From assembly GCA_964438995.1 (NCBI GenBank), contig CAYTMQ010000006.1, positions 145,241 to 209,240 on the forward strand: DNA of 64,000 nt, written 5' to 3'. Each line of letters starts with the position of its first letter. The stretch's first letter is position 1. Origin of the DNA: JABMMZ01 sp964438995. GTDB taxonomy: Bacteria; Bacteroidota; Bacteroidia; NS11-12g; UBA955. The notes beneath the pieces were generated by a model that did no database searches, was not told where the DNA came from, and saw only the letters and a list, made by a program, of their open reading frames with translations. A program made the translations under genes and the position numbers. Shown piece by piece: positions 35,336-45,400 of the stretch.

Positions 35336-36091
35336 ATGATGAAATTAAGAAGAACTCTAAAAGCTATCGTTATCGATGGAGATGAGCGAAGCAATTCAGC
35401 CTTTAAGAAGATGTGTGAAAATTATTTTTCACGGGACATTGAGATTATTGAATGTTTTACAACTGCTAACAAAGCCATTCGAGTCATGCGCACTTTGGAT
35501 ATCGAATTGGATGTCATTTTTATTGAAAGTCAGTTCTCAAGTATCAGTGTTTTAAATTTTATCGCTTCCAAACCATTTGGTGAATATGCGAAATTTGTCT
35601 TTTTAAGTAAAGATGATAAGCATGTGCTTCAAGCCATCAGGTTGGGTGTGTTTGATTATTTGAAGAAGCCTTGCAGAGTAAGAGATTTTAGACTATTTAT
35701 AGGCAGATTGTCTGAATATTTTAGAGATAAAATATATGAATTAGATGAGAAGGTTAAAGACAATATCTTGCTTGTCAATGGCCATGACAAAGCACTATTT
35801 CTAGATGTATGTGAGATTCTGAGAATAGAAGCCAATGGGTCTTACACTGATATATACCTCGAGAAAGGTGGTAAAGTGAGTTCCAGTAAAAGTTTGTCTT
35901 TTTATCAAAGCTTGTTAGAAAGTCATCAGTTTTTTAAAGTTCATAGGAGCCATTTAGTCAATATCAATAAAGTTAAAGAATTAGTGAAATATGATGGAGA
36001 AGGAGTATTGGTGCTAAATGATCACAGTAAAATAGTTATTTCTAAAGGCAAGAAAAATGAGTTTTTAAGGTCGTTTACTAAGCAAGCTTAA
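35336..36091 (+). CDS. Orphan LytTR regulator with atypical receiver domain
   Basis: A 251-residue protein with a receiver-like domain (about 8-125) and a C-terminal LytTR DNA-binding domain (about 150-250; ILRIEANGSYTDIYLE, FFKVHRSHLVNINKVKEL). Compared with the LytTR regulator at 16021, the phospho-acceptor Asp is replaced by Glu64 (DVIFIESQF). The acidic pocket (VIDGDE), the switch Ser (FLSKDD) and the conserved Lys (YLKKPCRV) are kept. Asp-to-Glu often mimics phosphorylation, so the protein may be locked active or controlled without a kinase; no kinase gene adjoins it. It lies upstream of a barrel-like gene and a serine hydrolase. Confidence 0.83.
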   Translation: MMKLRRTLKAIVIDGDERSNSAFKKMCENYFSRDIEIIECFTTANKAIRVMRTLDIELDVIFIESQFSSISVLNFIASKPFGEYAKFVFLSKDDKHVLQAIRLGVFDYLKKPCRVRDFRLFIGRLSEYFRDKIYELDEKVKDNILLVNGHDKALFLDVCEILRIEANGSYTDIYLEKGGKVSSSKSLSFYQSLLESHQFFKVHRSHLVNINKVKELVKYDGEGVLVLNDHSKIVISKGKKNEFLRSFTKQA

Positions 36092-36154
36092 AGAAAATTA
36101 AGTGATAGTAGTCATAGTAATGATATTTGTGTTTGAAATAATTAGCAAAACAAT

Positions 36155-36162
36155 TAAGTTTG
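36155..36162 (+). promoter_or_regulatory. -7 box of the 36166 gene
   Basis: TAAGTTTG fits TAnnTTTG and ends 3 bp before the ATG at 36166, predicting a leaderless message and excluding the TTG at 36160 as start. Confidence 0.45.
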
Positions 36163-36165
36163 TTT

Positions 36166-36783
36166 ATGAAGTCCAAAGTTTTACTACTGTTGTTGCTTGC
36201 CATAATGGTTGATGTTAATGCTGCAAAAAAACTAGGATACATCTCTTTTGCCGTAAACAATTTTGTAACCGCTAAGCCAATTTCTGGGTTCCCAAAATTA
36301 TTTTATTCTCAGTTCCATCCTGGAATTACTGTATCAACAGGATTCAATTGGAAAGTAAAGGATAAACACAATTGGTCGCAATCCTTTAAATTCAGTTGCT
36401 TTAACCATCGTTATGTTCAAACCTCTCTTTTGTTGTATACCGAAATTGGTTACAGATACAAATGGAAATCATTGGGATTTACTGCTGCACTAGGCGGTGG
36501 TTATTTGCACATGATTCCTGGTGAAGAGCAATTTAAAAAAGATGAAAATGGCAATTGGGAGCGTGTTAAATTGAGATCTCGACCGCAAGGTATGTTTAGC
36601 TTATCTCTTGGAATAGATAGAAGTATTGGAGAAAAAGGACATAAGATTTTTGTCCGTTATCAAAATGTACTGCAAACACCATTTATCACTGGCTATGTAC
36701 CAATACTTCCTTATAATGTTTTGCATTTAGGGTATTCAATTCCATTAAACAAAAAGAAAGGAGGTAATGATGCTAAAAAATAA
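36166..36783 (+). CDS. Exported barrel-like protein of unknown function
   Basis: A 205-residue protein with a signal peptide (about 1-19, KSKVLLLLLLAIMVDVNA). The rest is made of short amphipathic beta segments (TVSTGFNWKVKDKHNW, YTEIGYRYKWKSLGFTAAL, GMFSLSLGIDRSI), suggesting an eight-stranded outer-membrane barrel. No family is recognised. The gene overlaps the serine hydrolase gene by 14-17 bp, and its last codons form that gene's ribosome-binding site, so the three genes from 36166 to 38907 look like one operon. Confidence 0.6.
   Translation: MKSKVLLLLLLAIMVDVNAAKKLGYISFAVNNFVTAKPISGFPKLFYSQFHPGITVSTGFNWKVKDKHNWSQSFKFSCFNHRYVQTSLLLYTEIGYRYKWKSLGFTAALGGGYLHMIPGEEQFKKDENGNWERVKLRSRPQGMFSLSLGIDRSIGEKGHKIFVRYQNVLQTPFITGYVPILPYNVLHLGYSIPLNKKKGGNDAKK
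36758..36765 (+). promoter_or_regulatory. Shine-Dalgarno sequence before the serine hydrolase
   Basis: AAGGAGGT lies 4 bp before the ATG at 36770 and only 1 bp before the ATG at 36767, favouring 36770. Such a strong ribosome-binding site is rare in this window. It also encodes Lys-Gly-Gly of the upstream protein, so it may be chance. Confidence 0.4.
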
Positions 36784-37963
36784 TGTATACAGTTTGTTGT
36801 TGGGTGCTTTGATGGTGATTGCTTTCAACTCATGCAAGAAGTCAATGGTTGAAAAGTCAGAATCTTGCAATGCTAATTTTGCAGATAGTAGTTACAAACA
36901 TCCCAAACGTGCCATTTATCAAGCAATTCTTGAGAAATACAAGAAAAAGGGATTGCCGGGTATAGCAGTGGTTTTAGAAGATGAAGATGGTGTTTGGATA
37001 GGCAGTATCGGTAAAGCAGATATCAAAGCAGATGTTGATTTTAAGCCTTGCACAGTGTCTAAAGTTGCCAGTATCACAAAAATGATGTTTGCTACTGCCG
37101 TCTTTCAATTGGTTGAACAAGGTAAAGTCAATTTAGATGAAAAAGTTTCTCAGTTCATCGATGCAGACATCATTAAACATGTTAAGAATTCTGAACATGC
37201 TACTCTTAGAGATTTGTTAAGACACAGCACTGGCATTTATGACATCATTGACGATGGTGATTTTTACCTTGCGGTTTTAAACAACCCGAATAAAAAGTGG
37301 TCAGCAGAAGAACTTATTAAGTTTGCATATGATAGACCTGCTGTGATGGATTATGTATCTCCACCATCAAAAGGTTCATACAGCAATACCAATACACTTT
37401 TGTTAACGATGTGCATCGAAAAGATTACAGGTCAACCGCACGAGAAGTGGATGAACGAGCTTGTGATCAATAAAGCGGGTCTGACCAATACGATTTATCA
37501 TTCGCATGCCAATTTGCCTACAAGTGTAGCCCAAGGATATTACGATTTGTACAACAATGGAAGTATCGTAAATGTGTCTAATTTGATTACTGGAAATGGT
37601 CATGGATATAATGGAATTTATAGTAATGTGATAGATTTGCATAAGTTTATGAAAGCTTTGTTTATCGATAAAACTTTGGTTAGTCAAGCTTCATTAGATG
37701 CAATGCAAACATTTATTGCAGATGATGAAAATGGCAACTTAGGTGTAGGATTGTTGCAGCAATATAAAAAGATATTTCCAAATGATATGGGTATAGGTCA
37801 TAGCGGCAGAGAATTGGGATACACTGGAGATGCGCATTATTTTCCGACTAAAAACAATAGGATGTTCATCAATCTGGTGAACTATGGAACCAATGGAAAT
37901 ACCCCACTGAGACAGGTATTTTATGATATGAGAGATGAATTTGTAACAGAGTTATTGAAATGA
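36770..37963 (+). CDS. Serine hydrolase, class C beta-lactamase fold lipoprotein
   Basis: A 397-residue lipoprotein with lipobox FNSC (C22). The penicillin-binding-protein-like triad motifs are present: SITK (S101-K104), YSN (in GSYSNTNTL) and HSG (in GHSGRELGYTG). The family includes D-Ala-D-Ala peptidases, esterases and beta-lactamases; the substrate cannot be chosen from sequence. The ATG at 36770 follows a strong Shine-Dalgarno. Its stop overlaps the start of the GSCFA gene (ATGA at 37960), implying coupled function, perhaps in cell-wall or glycan ester processing. Confidence 0.88.
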   Translation: MLKNNVYSLLLGALMVIAFNSCKKSMVEKSESCNANFADSSYKHPKRAIYQAILEKYKKKGLPGIAVVLEDEDGVWIGSIGKADIKADVDFKPCTVSKVASITKMMFATAVFQLVEQGKVNLDEKVSQFIDADIIKHVKNSEHATLRDLLRHSTGIYDIIDDGDFYLAVLNNPNKKWSAEELIKFAYDRPAVMDYVSPPSKGSYSNTNTLLLTMCIEKITGQPHEKWMNELVINKAGLTNTIYHSHANLPTSVAQGYYDLYNNGSIVNVSNLITGNGHGYNGIYSNVIDLHKFMKALFIDKTLVSQASLDAMQTFIADDENGNLGVGLLQQYKKIFPNDMGIGHSGRELGYTGDAHYFPTKNNRMFINLVNYGTNGNTPLRQVFYDMRDEFVTELLK

Positions 37964-38907
37964 TAAAGTATTCGCTTGACATGGATGTACAGAGGGCAAA
38001 AACCCTTGTCAATTATCATTCAAAATTGGTAATGGCTGGCTCTTGTTTTTCTGAGCATATGTATAAAAGATTGTCTGATTTGATGATAGATGTTGAAGCT
38101 TTAACCAATGGTATCGTATTCAATCCAATTAGTGTTTTAGAGCCTTTTAAACGCATTTGCGATGGTCGCGATTTCAATGAAGATGATTTAGTGTTTCATA
38201 ATCATATGTGGCATGGATTGTATCATCACGGTAGTTTTTCTGGAACAATTGTGTCTGACGTGCTCAAGAAGATGAATCATCACCTTTCAGAATTGAAATC
38301 CGCATTGGAGCAAACGACACATATATTCCTAACATTTGGTACTTCTTATGTGTATGAATTGAAATCCACTTCCATTGTAGTGGCAAATTGCCACAAAATG
38401 CCCTCTGAGATGTTTTCTAAGCGACTATTAGGTCTGAAGGACATGGTTGATGGTGTCAATGAGATTTGCGGCATCTTGCATAGTAAATATCCGAAGATTA
38501 AAATTGTCTTAACGGTTTCACCAGTCAAACATTTGAGAGATGGTGTAAGTAACAATTTGTTAAGTAAATCTCAATTGATTCAAATGTGTCATCAATTGGC
38601 TGGTGATTGTGATTATATAGATTATTTTCCAGCTTACGAATTGGTCAATGAAGATTTACGAGACTATAGGTTTTTTGAATCAGATGGAGCACATCCAAAT
38701 GCAATGGCCATAGATTATGTATTTGATAAGTTTGTAGAGGCTTCATGTGATGATGTTAGTAAAACTTACATCAAAGACATGTCAGAATTCAATAGATTAA
38801 AATCTCATAAAATCATCCATGCTGATGGTGAAGATTACATCAAATTCATGAACCATTTAGAGGAGAAAAGAAGGGTGTTATCAGAAAAATATTCTATAGA
38901 ATTGTAA
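37960..38907 (+). CDS. GSCFA-domain protein (SGNH-hydrolase-like)
   Basis: A 315-residue protein. The family-defining motif appears as AGSCFSEHMYKRL near residue 30, whose Ser is the likely nucleophile. A C-terminal DGAHPN segment supplies the Asp/His of a possible catalytic dyad. The middle HIFLTFGTSYVYEL and KIVLTVSPVKHLRDG are also typical. GSCFA proteins are grouped with GDSL-type esterases, but activity has not been shown for most. It is coupled to the serine hydrolase by overlap and lies tail-to-tail with the next minus-strand gene (1 bp apart). Confidence 0.85.
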   Translation: MIKYSLDMDVQRAKTLVNYHSKLVMAGSCFSEHMYKRLSDLMIDVEALTNGIVFNPISVLEPFKRICDGRDFNEDDLVFHNHMWHGLYHHGSFSGTIVSDVLKKMNHHLSELKSALEQTTHIFLTFGTSYVYELKSTSIVVANCHKMPSEMFSKRLLGLKDMVDGVNEICGILHSKYPKIKIVLTVSPVKHLRDGVSNNLLSKSQLIQMCHQLAGDCDYIDYFPAYELVNEDLRDYRFFESDGAHPNAMAIDYVFDKFVEASCDDVSKTYIKDMSEFNRLKSHKIIHADGEDYIKFMNHLEEKRRVLSEKYSIEL

Positions 38908-38908
38908 G

Positions 38909-39826
38909 TTACAACAAATCGAAGCTAAAAGTTTGTTTCACCTCTTCGCCTTCTTTTAATTCTACTTTATATTTACCTTTTTTATAGGCTGGACTCTGAG
39001 TATAGTTTATTTTGAACTTCTGTTGAGTGCCATTAAACGTCACACTTTGTTTGATGGTATACACGTCGTCTGAGTTACTTAATTTGCTGTTGGTGTTGCT
39101 TAGTACAATGCCATCTGGATCTATCACTCTAACAATGTATTCTTTGTTAACAGCTTTTTCAGTCAGTTTGTTCGTCATAACATCAAAAGAAATTTGAAGT
39201 CTTTCAACTTTCTTAGCTTTATAAATTGGAATATAAACACCTTTTTTCTGATATGTAGGTGTTACATTGACTGGTCCGACACTAGGTTGAGCGGCGACAT
39301 CCACCTTTTCAGTTAAATTCTTTTTTGTAGATTCGAGCGAAGCAATTTGTTCTTGTTGAGCAAGCATTTTGGCTTTATAGTCTTCATTTTCAGCAAATAA
39401 ATTCTGCAATTGGTTTTTAAAGACATTGTTGGCTTCGGCAAGACGGCTTAAGCTATCTTTAAGAGCTCTTAGTTTAGATGGAGAACCACCAGATGCAATC
39501 ATGCCTCTTAAAGAGCGAAGTTTGGCTTCTTTTTCTTCTATCAGTTGTTTTAAACTGTCGTTTTCATTTTGATACAAAGACAATTCAGTTCTAAGATTAA
39601 AGACTTTCAATTCTTCTTCATTGATGGCTTTGTACAAGCTATCTTTCAATAAACTCAAAGCGTTTAATGAATCTACTTTTGCAGTAGCGGTTGCAGTTGC
39701 TTTTTGTTCTTTATCCCAGAAAAAGTAATTAGAACCTAGAGATCCTAAAAAAAGTACAGTTAAAATAGCAATTAAGGCGCCTCTGCCTTTACTTTTCTTA
39801 GGGGCTTCAATTGTTTGCTCTTCCAT
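38909..39826 (-). CDS. Membrane-anchored coiled-coil protein of unknown function
   Basis: A 305-residue protein. A short cytoplasmic N-terminus (MEEQTIEAPKKSKGRG) precedes one membrane helix (about 17-36, ALIAILTVLFLGSLGSNYFF). Residues about 45-175 are coiled coil with clear heptads (LSLYQNENDSLKQLIEEKEA). The C-terminal 110 residues form a beta-rich periplasmic domain (RLQISFDVMTNKLTEK, KFKINYTQSP, GKYKVELKEGEEV). I know of similar uncharacterised Bacteroidota proteins. It follows the thioredoxin-fold gene by 1 bp, so it is probably the last gene of the secA-to-38909 run. Confidence 0.65.
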   Translation of the reverse strand: MEEQTIEAPKKSKGRGALIAILTVLFLGSLGSNYFFWDKEQKATATATAKVDSLNALSLLKDSLYKAINEEELKVFNLRTELSLYQNENDSLKQLIEEKEAKLRSLRGMIASGGSPSKLRALKDSLSRLAEANNVFKNQLQNLFAENEDYKAKMLAQQEQIASLESTKKNLTEKVDVAAQPSVGPVNVTPTYQKKGVYIPIYKAKKVERLQISFDVMTNKLTEKAVNKEYIVRVIDPDGIVLSNTNSKLSNSDDVYTIKQSVTFNGTQQKFKINYTQSPAYKKGKYKVELKEGEEVKQTFSFDLL

Positions 39827-39827
39827 T

Positions 39828-41141
39828 TTAAATCTTGTTATTTTGTAGCAAATTTAGTAATTCTTCAGGACTTATTTTCAATTGTTTTATCTTCAAACGT
39901 CTTTCTGTCAGTAATCCAAAGGGATATTTTTCTAGAAACAAGGATTCATTGATTTTTTGGGTCGAAAGGCCAATGTTCCAATTGATGTTGTTTCTAAATA
40001 TAAATGCTCTAATTTCTTTTGGTGTTTCGCCATAGTTAAGTGTCAATAGGTTGATTTTGTCACTGTATTTTTGAGCTATGATTCTTAAAGCTTGGGTATC
40101 TCTACTAAAACTGTCTTGTTGGAAATTCCAGATATAGATGTAGGTTGGTTTTTTTCTGTATTTTTTAATGGATACTGTCTTTTGTTCTTTGTCTGTTGTT
40201 TTAAATTTAAACTTTTTGACTTTCTTTCCAACCACCAAAGTGTTTTTAAGTTTGGCACCAACTTCTTCTTGAATGACAACATAATTGCCAATGGCACTTA
40301 TTTCATTGATGTTGTATTTTTTGCCGTTTCTCTCGAATCCAAATTTGCCAAGTTTAGATTCTATAGGCGTTTTGTTGTCTGGCATTACAGAGGTTTTGTA
40401 GTCGCCAATTATGATATAATCTGTTAGTTCATTATAAATGCCATTGCAGTTTACATCTTTAATGGCCACTCTAAAACTGTCGTAATCATCTTTGTAGTCT
40501 CCGGCTATAATGTTCAATCTTTGTTCTTTGAAACTATAATCTGTGCCTACATATTTTTTGGTTCCACTGCTGTTTTCGTAAAAATCGTTCATCAATTTTT
40601 TGTATGCTTCATTTGAAGACAAACTAAATCTTGATACATAAACAGAGTAAGTAGCGTTTTTAACATCAGGATTGTTGAGTGTGATTTCTACATAACCGAC
40701 ATTTTCATCTAAAATAAGGGGAGCACCATCATCACTTAAATCCAAATTGTGGTTTCTGTCCACCCATATGGTTGCTAATGATTTCCATTGTCTTTTGTTA
40801 TTGGCAACTACAATAAGTGTGTAGCCTGGTAAGGTTGCTCTATTGTTTAATCCGCCAAAATAAATGAAGCCATAGCAGGTATCTTTGAAACCAGTCATAT
40901 CGGGTAGTTTGGCGTTGAAATGGCCAAATTCTTTTTTGGTTTCAAGACCATTGTTGATAGGGTCTTCAAAAGGTTGACCAGTGTATTTGTAAATCGGAAT
41001 TACCAATTGGGCTTTTTTACTTTTTACATCGTCAACAAAGTTGTTCAATACAATTTTTTGTGGTGGTGTAGAAGCAAAAGAATGCCTGCTAAAACTTAGC
41101 AGGCAAAGCATTAAAAATATGTTTTTTGATAGATTAATCAT
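39828..41141 (-). CDS. Exported protein with TlpA-like thioredoxin fold lacking CxxC
   Basis: A 437-residue protein with a signal peptide (about 1-22, ending SFAS). The first two thirds are of unknown type, beta-rich with repeated calcium-like Asp/Asn clusters (VDRNHNLDLSDDG, KDVNCNGIYNELTD) resembling dockerin or EF-hand loops. Residues about 315-437 look like a thioredoxin-fold module (KPTYIYIWNFQQDSFSRDTQ) but with no active-site Cys pair. It is likely structural or a binding protein. The ATG at 41141 is chosen over a TTG at 41153. Its start overlaps the end of the YugP gene by 8 bp. Confidence 0.6.
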   Translation of the reverse strand: MINLSKNIFLMLCLLSFSRHSFASTPPQKIVLNNFVDDVKSKKAQLVIPIYKYTGQPFEDPINNGLETKKEFGHFNAKLPDMTGFKDTCYGFIYFGGLNNRATLPGYTLIVVANNKRQWKSLATIWVDRNHNLDLSDDGAPLILDENVGYVEITLNNPDVKNATYSVYVSRFSLSSNEAYKKLMNDFYENSSGTKKYVGTDYSFKEQRLNIIAGDYKDDYDSFRVAIKDVNCNGIYNELTDYIIIGDYKTSVMPDNKTPIESKLGKFGFERNGKKYNINEISAIGNYVVIQEEVGAKLKNTLVVGKKVKKFKFKTTDKEQKTVSIKKYRKKPTYIYIWNFQQDSFSRDTQALRIIAQKYSDKINLLTLNYGETPKEIRAFIFRNNINWNIGLSTQKINESLFLEKYPFGLLTERRLKIKQLKISPEELLNLLQNNKI

Positions 41142-41841
41142 CTCTTCTTCCAAGATAAAGGGAAATAAAGTATAGCAAGTTAGCCAATGCTCCCAATGCA
41201 GCTACAACATACGTCATAGCAGCCCATTTTAGAGCATCTTTAGCGCCATCGTATTCCTTTGTTGTGGCAACACCGCTGCTTTTCATCCAAGCTAGTGCTC
41301 TGTTGCTTGCGTCAAATTCTACAGGTAAAGTTATGGCAGCGAATAAAGTTAAGAATACGTTTGCTGCAATTAATACAAGCAAAATGGTGGTTCCCACAGC
41401 ATTTCCTTTGTATAACAAGTAACCTGCACCAAACATCATGATCATATTTGCAAAGTTCATGATGGTTGAACTGATTTGAACAGCTGGTACCAACTTACTT
41501 CTTAAGCCAAGCATTGCATAAGCTTCAGCGTGTTGAACTGCGTGTCCACATTCGTGTGCTGCAACAGCTGCTGCCGCTGCATTTCTTTGATGGTAAACAG
41601 ATTCACTTAAATTAACTGTTTTGTTAACAGGGTTGTAATGGTCTGTAAGTTCGCCTTCAACATGTGTGATTTTAACATCGCGAATGCCGTGGTCAGCCAA
41701 CATTTTAGCTGCTATTTCAGCGCCAGACATGTTGTTGCTTAAGCGCACTTGAGAATAAAATCTAAATTTCGATTTAAGTCTGCTGCTCACTAAAGAACTA
41801 ACAAGCATTAAGACTATACCAATAATTAAATATCCGATCAT
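41134..41841 (-). CDS. YugP-family membrane zinc metallopeptidase
   Basis: A 235-residue membrane protein with an N-terminal helix (about 1-22), a soluble part carrying HECGH (in AAHECGHAVQHAE), and three C-terminal hydrophobic segments. HExxH binds zinc and supplies the catalytic Glu. YugP-like peptidases are widespread but have no known substrate. It is preceded by a 71-residue membrane protein gene (9 bp gap) and overlaps the next gene by 8 bp. Confidence 0.88.
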   Translation of the reverse strand: MIGYLIIGIVLMLVSSLVSSRLKSKFRFYSQVRLSNNMSGAEIAAKMLADHGIRDVKITHVEGELTDHYNPVNKTVNLSESVYHQRNAAAAAVAAHECGHAVQHAEAYAMLGLRSKLVPAVQISSTIMNFANMIMMFGAGYLLYKGNAVGTTILLVLIAANVFLTLFAAITLPVEFDASNRALAWMKSSGVATTKEYDGAKDALKWAAMTYVVAALGALANLLYFISLYLGRRDD

Positions 41842-41850
41842 TTTAATAAT

Positions 41851-42066
41851 TTATTTTAATATTTTAATAATGACAATGATGATGCCTATTAAAAACATAA
41901 AGATAGAAATTCGATTAATACCATGCATCAATCGAAGATTGAGGTTGCTGCCTTGCTTTTTGGCATTATCTCTGTCAATAATGTCAGTATCATCTACTGA
42001 AATATTGTCATTGTTGTATTCAGGTTGTTTCTGAAAAGTTAAGTAACTCCAAATTTTTTTAAACAT
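41851..42066 (-). CDS. Small single-pass membrane protein (DUF6728-like)
   Basis: A 71-residue protein with a polar N-terminus (about 1-45) and one C-terminal helix (about 50-70, ISIFMFLIGIIIVIIKILK). The start KKIWSYLTFQKQ and the central LRLMHGINRISI look like a small Bacteroidota family I recall as DUF6728; that name is tentative. It lies between the SPOR and YugP genes in a tight minus-strand run (6 and 9 bp gaps), which supports it being a real gene. Confidence 0.6.
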   Translation of the reverse strand: MFKKIWSYLTFQKQPEYNNDNISVDDTDIIDRDNAKKQGSNLNLRLMHGINRISIFMFLIGIIIVIIKILK

Positions 42067-42072
42067 GATTTT

Positions 42073-42456
42073 TTAATCTAAAGGTGGAAATGCTATTTTC
42101 TCATTTACAACAATAGCTGTTGGGAACTTGCCTTTAATTGCATCATACAATTTCATGCATTCAAATTTTGAAGCAAATAATCCAACGTATACTTTAAAAT
42201 TAGGTTCATCCCAAACCACTTCGCTATAATCTGAAAATTCAGTAGAGAATTTGGCTTTGATGGATTCGGCTTTAGAACGGCTGTCGCCATTGTAAATCAA
42301 AATATGGTAGCCATCCGTTTTGGAGTCTGGGTTTTTTCTGGTTGCAGTTCTTGATGCCACCAATCCATCCAAACCTGCTGGCTTAGTCACTTTGATTTGT
42401 GCATCAGCACTTAAAGCAAATAATCCAACAAACGATAAACTTAAAATATACTTCAT
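42073..42456 (-). CDS. Exported SPOR-domain protein
   Basis: A 127-residue protein with a signal peptide (about 1-19, ILSLSFVGLFALSADA) and a C-terminal SPOR domain (about 45-120; GYHILIYNGDSRSKAESIKA, FKVYVGLFASKFECMKLYD). SPOR domains bind denuded glycan strands at the division septum. It has no membrane anchor beyond the signal peptide, so it would be periplasmic. It starts 4 bp after the secA stop. Confidence 0.85.
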   Translation of the reverse strand: MKYILSLSFVGLFALSADAQIKVTKPAGLDGLVASRTATRKNPDSKTDGYHILIYNGDSRSKAESIKAKFSTEFSDYSEVVWDEPNFKVYVGLFASKFECMKLYDAIKGKFPTAIVVNEKIAFPPLD

Positions 42457-42460
42457 TGTG

Positions 42461-45400
42461 TTAACGTTTCTTTTGTGAGTCTCTTTCCATTTTTCTTCTT
42501 TCAGCTCTGCTCATTGGCGCTCCACTGTCTTGTGGCATACCACCCATCATTGGGTTATTCATAGCAGGTGCATTTGAGTTGATAGGTGCAGACGTGTCAG
42601 AACTTGTAAGCTTCATTCTGCTCATATCCGTTTTCTGAGGTTCATTGGTTTTTTTAACCTGAGAATTGTCTTCTGCTGCTATCTGTGCTTTGAACAACAT
42701 GGCCAAAATTCTATCATTCATTCGCAAAATCATGCTTTGGAACAGTTTTACTGATTCAATTTTATAAATCAATAACGGGTCTTTTTGCTCGAATGTTGCG
42801 TTGTTTGCAGATTGTTTTAAATCGTCTAACTCTCTTAAGTGGTCTTTCCATTCGTCGTCAAGTGTTTCAAGACAAACAAATTTTTCGTATTCTTTTGTTA
42901 GTGCTTCACCATTGGTTTTAATTGCTGTTTGCAAATCAATTGGCAAGCCGAAATTCTTCACACCATCAGAGAATGGAATCATCACATAACCAACTTTGTC
43001 TCCTTCTTGTTGATAGATTCTATTCAATACAGGCATCGCAGTATCTACAATGTGTTTCTTTCTTGTTTGATATGTCTCTAACAAAAAGTGGTACAATTCG
43101 TCTGCTAAAGTTTCTGTTTTTTGAGATTTGAATTCTTCAAGTGTGAATGGTACTTCTACTGCAAAAGACATCGCTAAATCGTATTTCAGTTGCTCGAAAG
43201 CATCTGGATTTGATTTGGCTTCCATCATTTTGTCGTCGCACCAATCTGATAGAATATTTTGTATATCTAAAGGCAATCTATCGCCTATTAATGCATTTTT
43301 TCTACGCTTGTAAACAACAGTTCTTTGTTTGTTCATCACGTCGTCGTATTCTAACAAACGTTTACGCTGACCGAAGTTGTTTTGTTCTACTTTCTTCTGA
43401 GATCTTTCAATGGTTTTGCTCATCAAAGAGTGTTGAATTACTTCTCCTTCTTTATAACCAAATCTGTCCATTAATTTAGAAGCTCTATCGCTTCCGAATT
43501 TTCTCATTAAGTCGTCTTCTAATGACACAAAGAACAATGAAGAACCTGGATCACCTTGACGTCCAGAACGACCTCTTAACTGTCTATCAACACGACGCGA
43601 ATCGTGTCTTTCTGTGCCTATGATAGCCAATCCACCTGCTTTTCTAACTTCTTCACTAATCTTGATGTCGGTACCTCTACCTGCCATGTTTGTAGCGATG
43701 GTTACTGCGCCTGCTTGACCAGCTTCTGCAACAATCTCTGCTTCTCTTTGGTGCTGTTTTGCGTTCAATACATTGTGTTTGATGTTGCGCAATTTCAACA
43801 TTCTAGATAGCAATTCTGATATCTCAACAGAAGTAGTACCAACAAGCACTGGTCTGCCTTCTGATGTTAATCTTACGATTTCATCAATAACAGCATTGAA
43901 TTTTTCACGTACTGTTTTATAAATTTGATCGTCGAAATCTTGTCTTGAAATATTTTTATTTGTTGGAATTACCACAACATCTAATTTGTAGATTTCCCAG
44001 AATTCGCCAGCTTCTGTTTCAGCAGTACCAGTCATACCCGCTAACTTGTGATACATTCTGAAATAATTCTGTAATGTAATTGTAGCGAATGTTTGTGTAG
44101 CTGCTTCAACTTTAACATTCTCTTTTGCTTCAATCGCTTGGTGCAATCCATCGCTGTATCGTCTACCTTCAAGAACACGACCTGTTTGTTCGTCAACTAT
44201 CTTGACTTTCGCATCTGCGATAATGTATTCTACATCTTTCTCAAATAAGGTGTATGCCTTTAATAATTGATTGATTGAGTGAATGCGTTCAGATTTGATG
44301 GAGAAATTTCTCATCAATTCTTCTTTTTTCTCTGCTTTCTCTTCTGCTCCTAAATTGCTTTTCTCTATTTCTGCAATTTCACTTCCTACGTCAGGGATGA
44401 TAAAGAAATCTTTCTCTTCGCCTGATTGGGTAATCATTTCGATACCTTTTTCGGTCAATTCTACTTGATTGTGCTTCTCATCAATTACAAAATACAATTC
44501 AGCATCTGCTTTGTGCATTTCTTTTTGCTGATCTTGCATGTAGTAATTTTCTACTTTGGTCAACAAGGCTTTAATACCCGGTTCACCTAAGAATTTGATC
44601 AATGGTTTGTGTTTTGGTAAACCTCTATAAGCTCTTAATAAAGCTAAGCCTCCGCCGCCTTCTTTTTCTCCTGTATTTCCAGCTTCAATAGATTTTTTAG
44701 CTTCGTTTAAGAAGGTGTTGATGGCTTTTTTCTGTGCTTCAACCAATTTTTCAATTCTTGGTTTTAAAGCTGAAAATTCCTGAATATCGCCTTTTGGCAC
44801 TGGACCAGAAATGATCAATGGTGTTCTTGCATCGTCAATTAAAACTGAATCGACCTCATCGACCATCGCGTAATGATGTCTTCTTTGAACCAGTTCTTCT
44901 GGACTATGGGTCATATTATCTCTTAGATAATCGAAACCAAATTCGTTGTTGGTTCCATAAGTAATATCGGCGTTGTATGCTTTTCTACGCTCGTCACTAT
45001 TTGGTCTGTGGTAATCGATACAATCAACTGTCAAACCGTGGAATTCGAATAATGGGCCATTCCATTCGCAGTCCCTTCGAGCCAAATAATCGTTTACTGT
45101 TACAATGTGAACACCTCTTCCTGCCAAGGCATTTAAATAAGCTGGTAGTGTTGAAACCAAGGTTTTACCTTCACCAGTTGCCATCTCTGCAATTTTACCT
45201 TGGTGTAAAACTATACCACCTATTAACTGAACATCGTAATGCACCATGTTCCATTTAACTGCTCCACCTGCCGCCAGCCATTGATTGGCATAAGAAGCAG
45301 TGTTGCCGTTTATGACGATGTTTTTCTTGCGAACGGCCAATTGACGGTCCATTTCAGTTGCCGTAACCTCAAGGAAATCATTTTCTGAGAAACGTTTTGC

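Noticed and set aside
41134..41153. Frameshift between the YugP gene and the thioredoxin-fold gene
   Set aside because: The two overlap by a few bases with separate, normal termini; simple translational coupling explains it.
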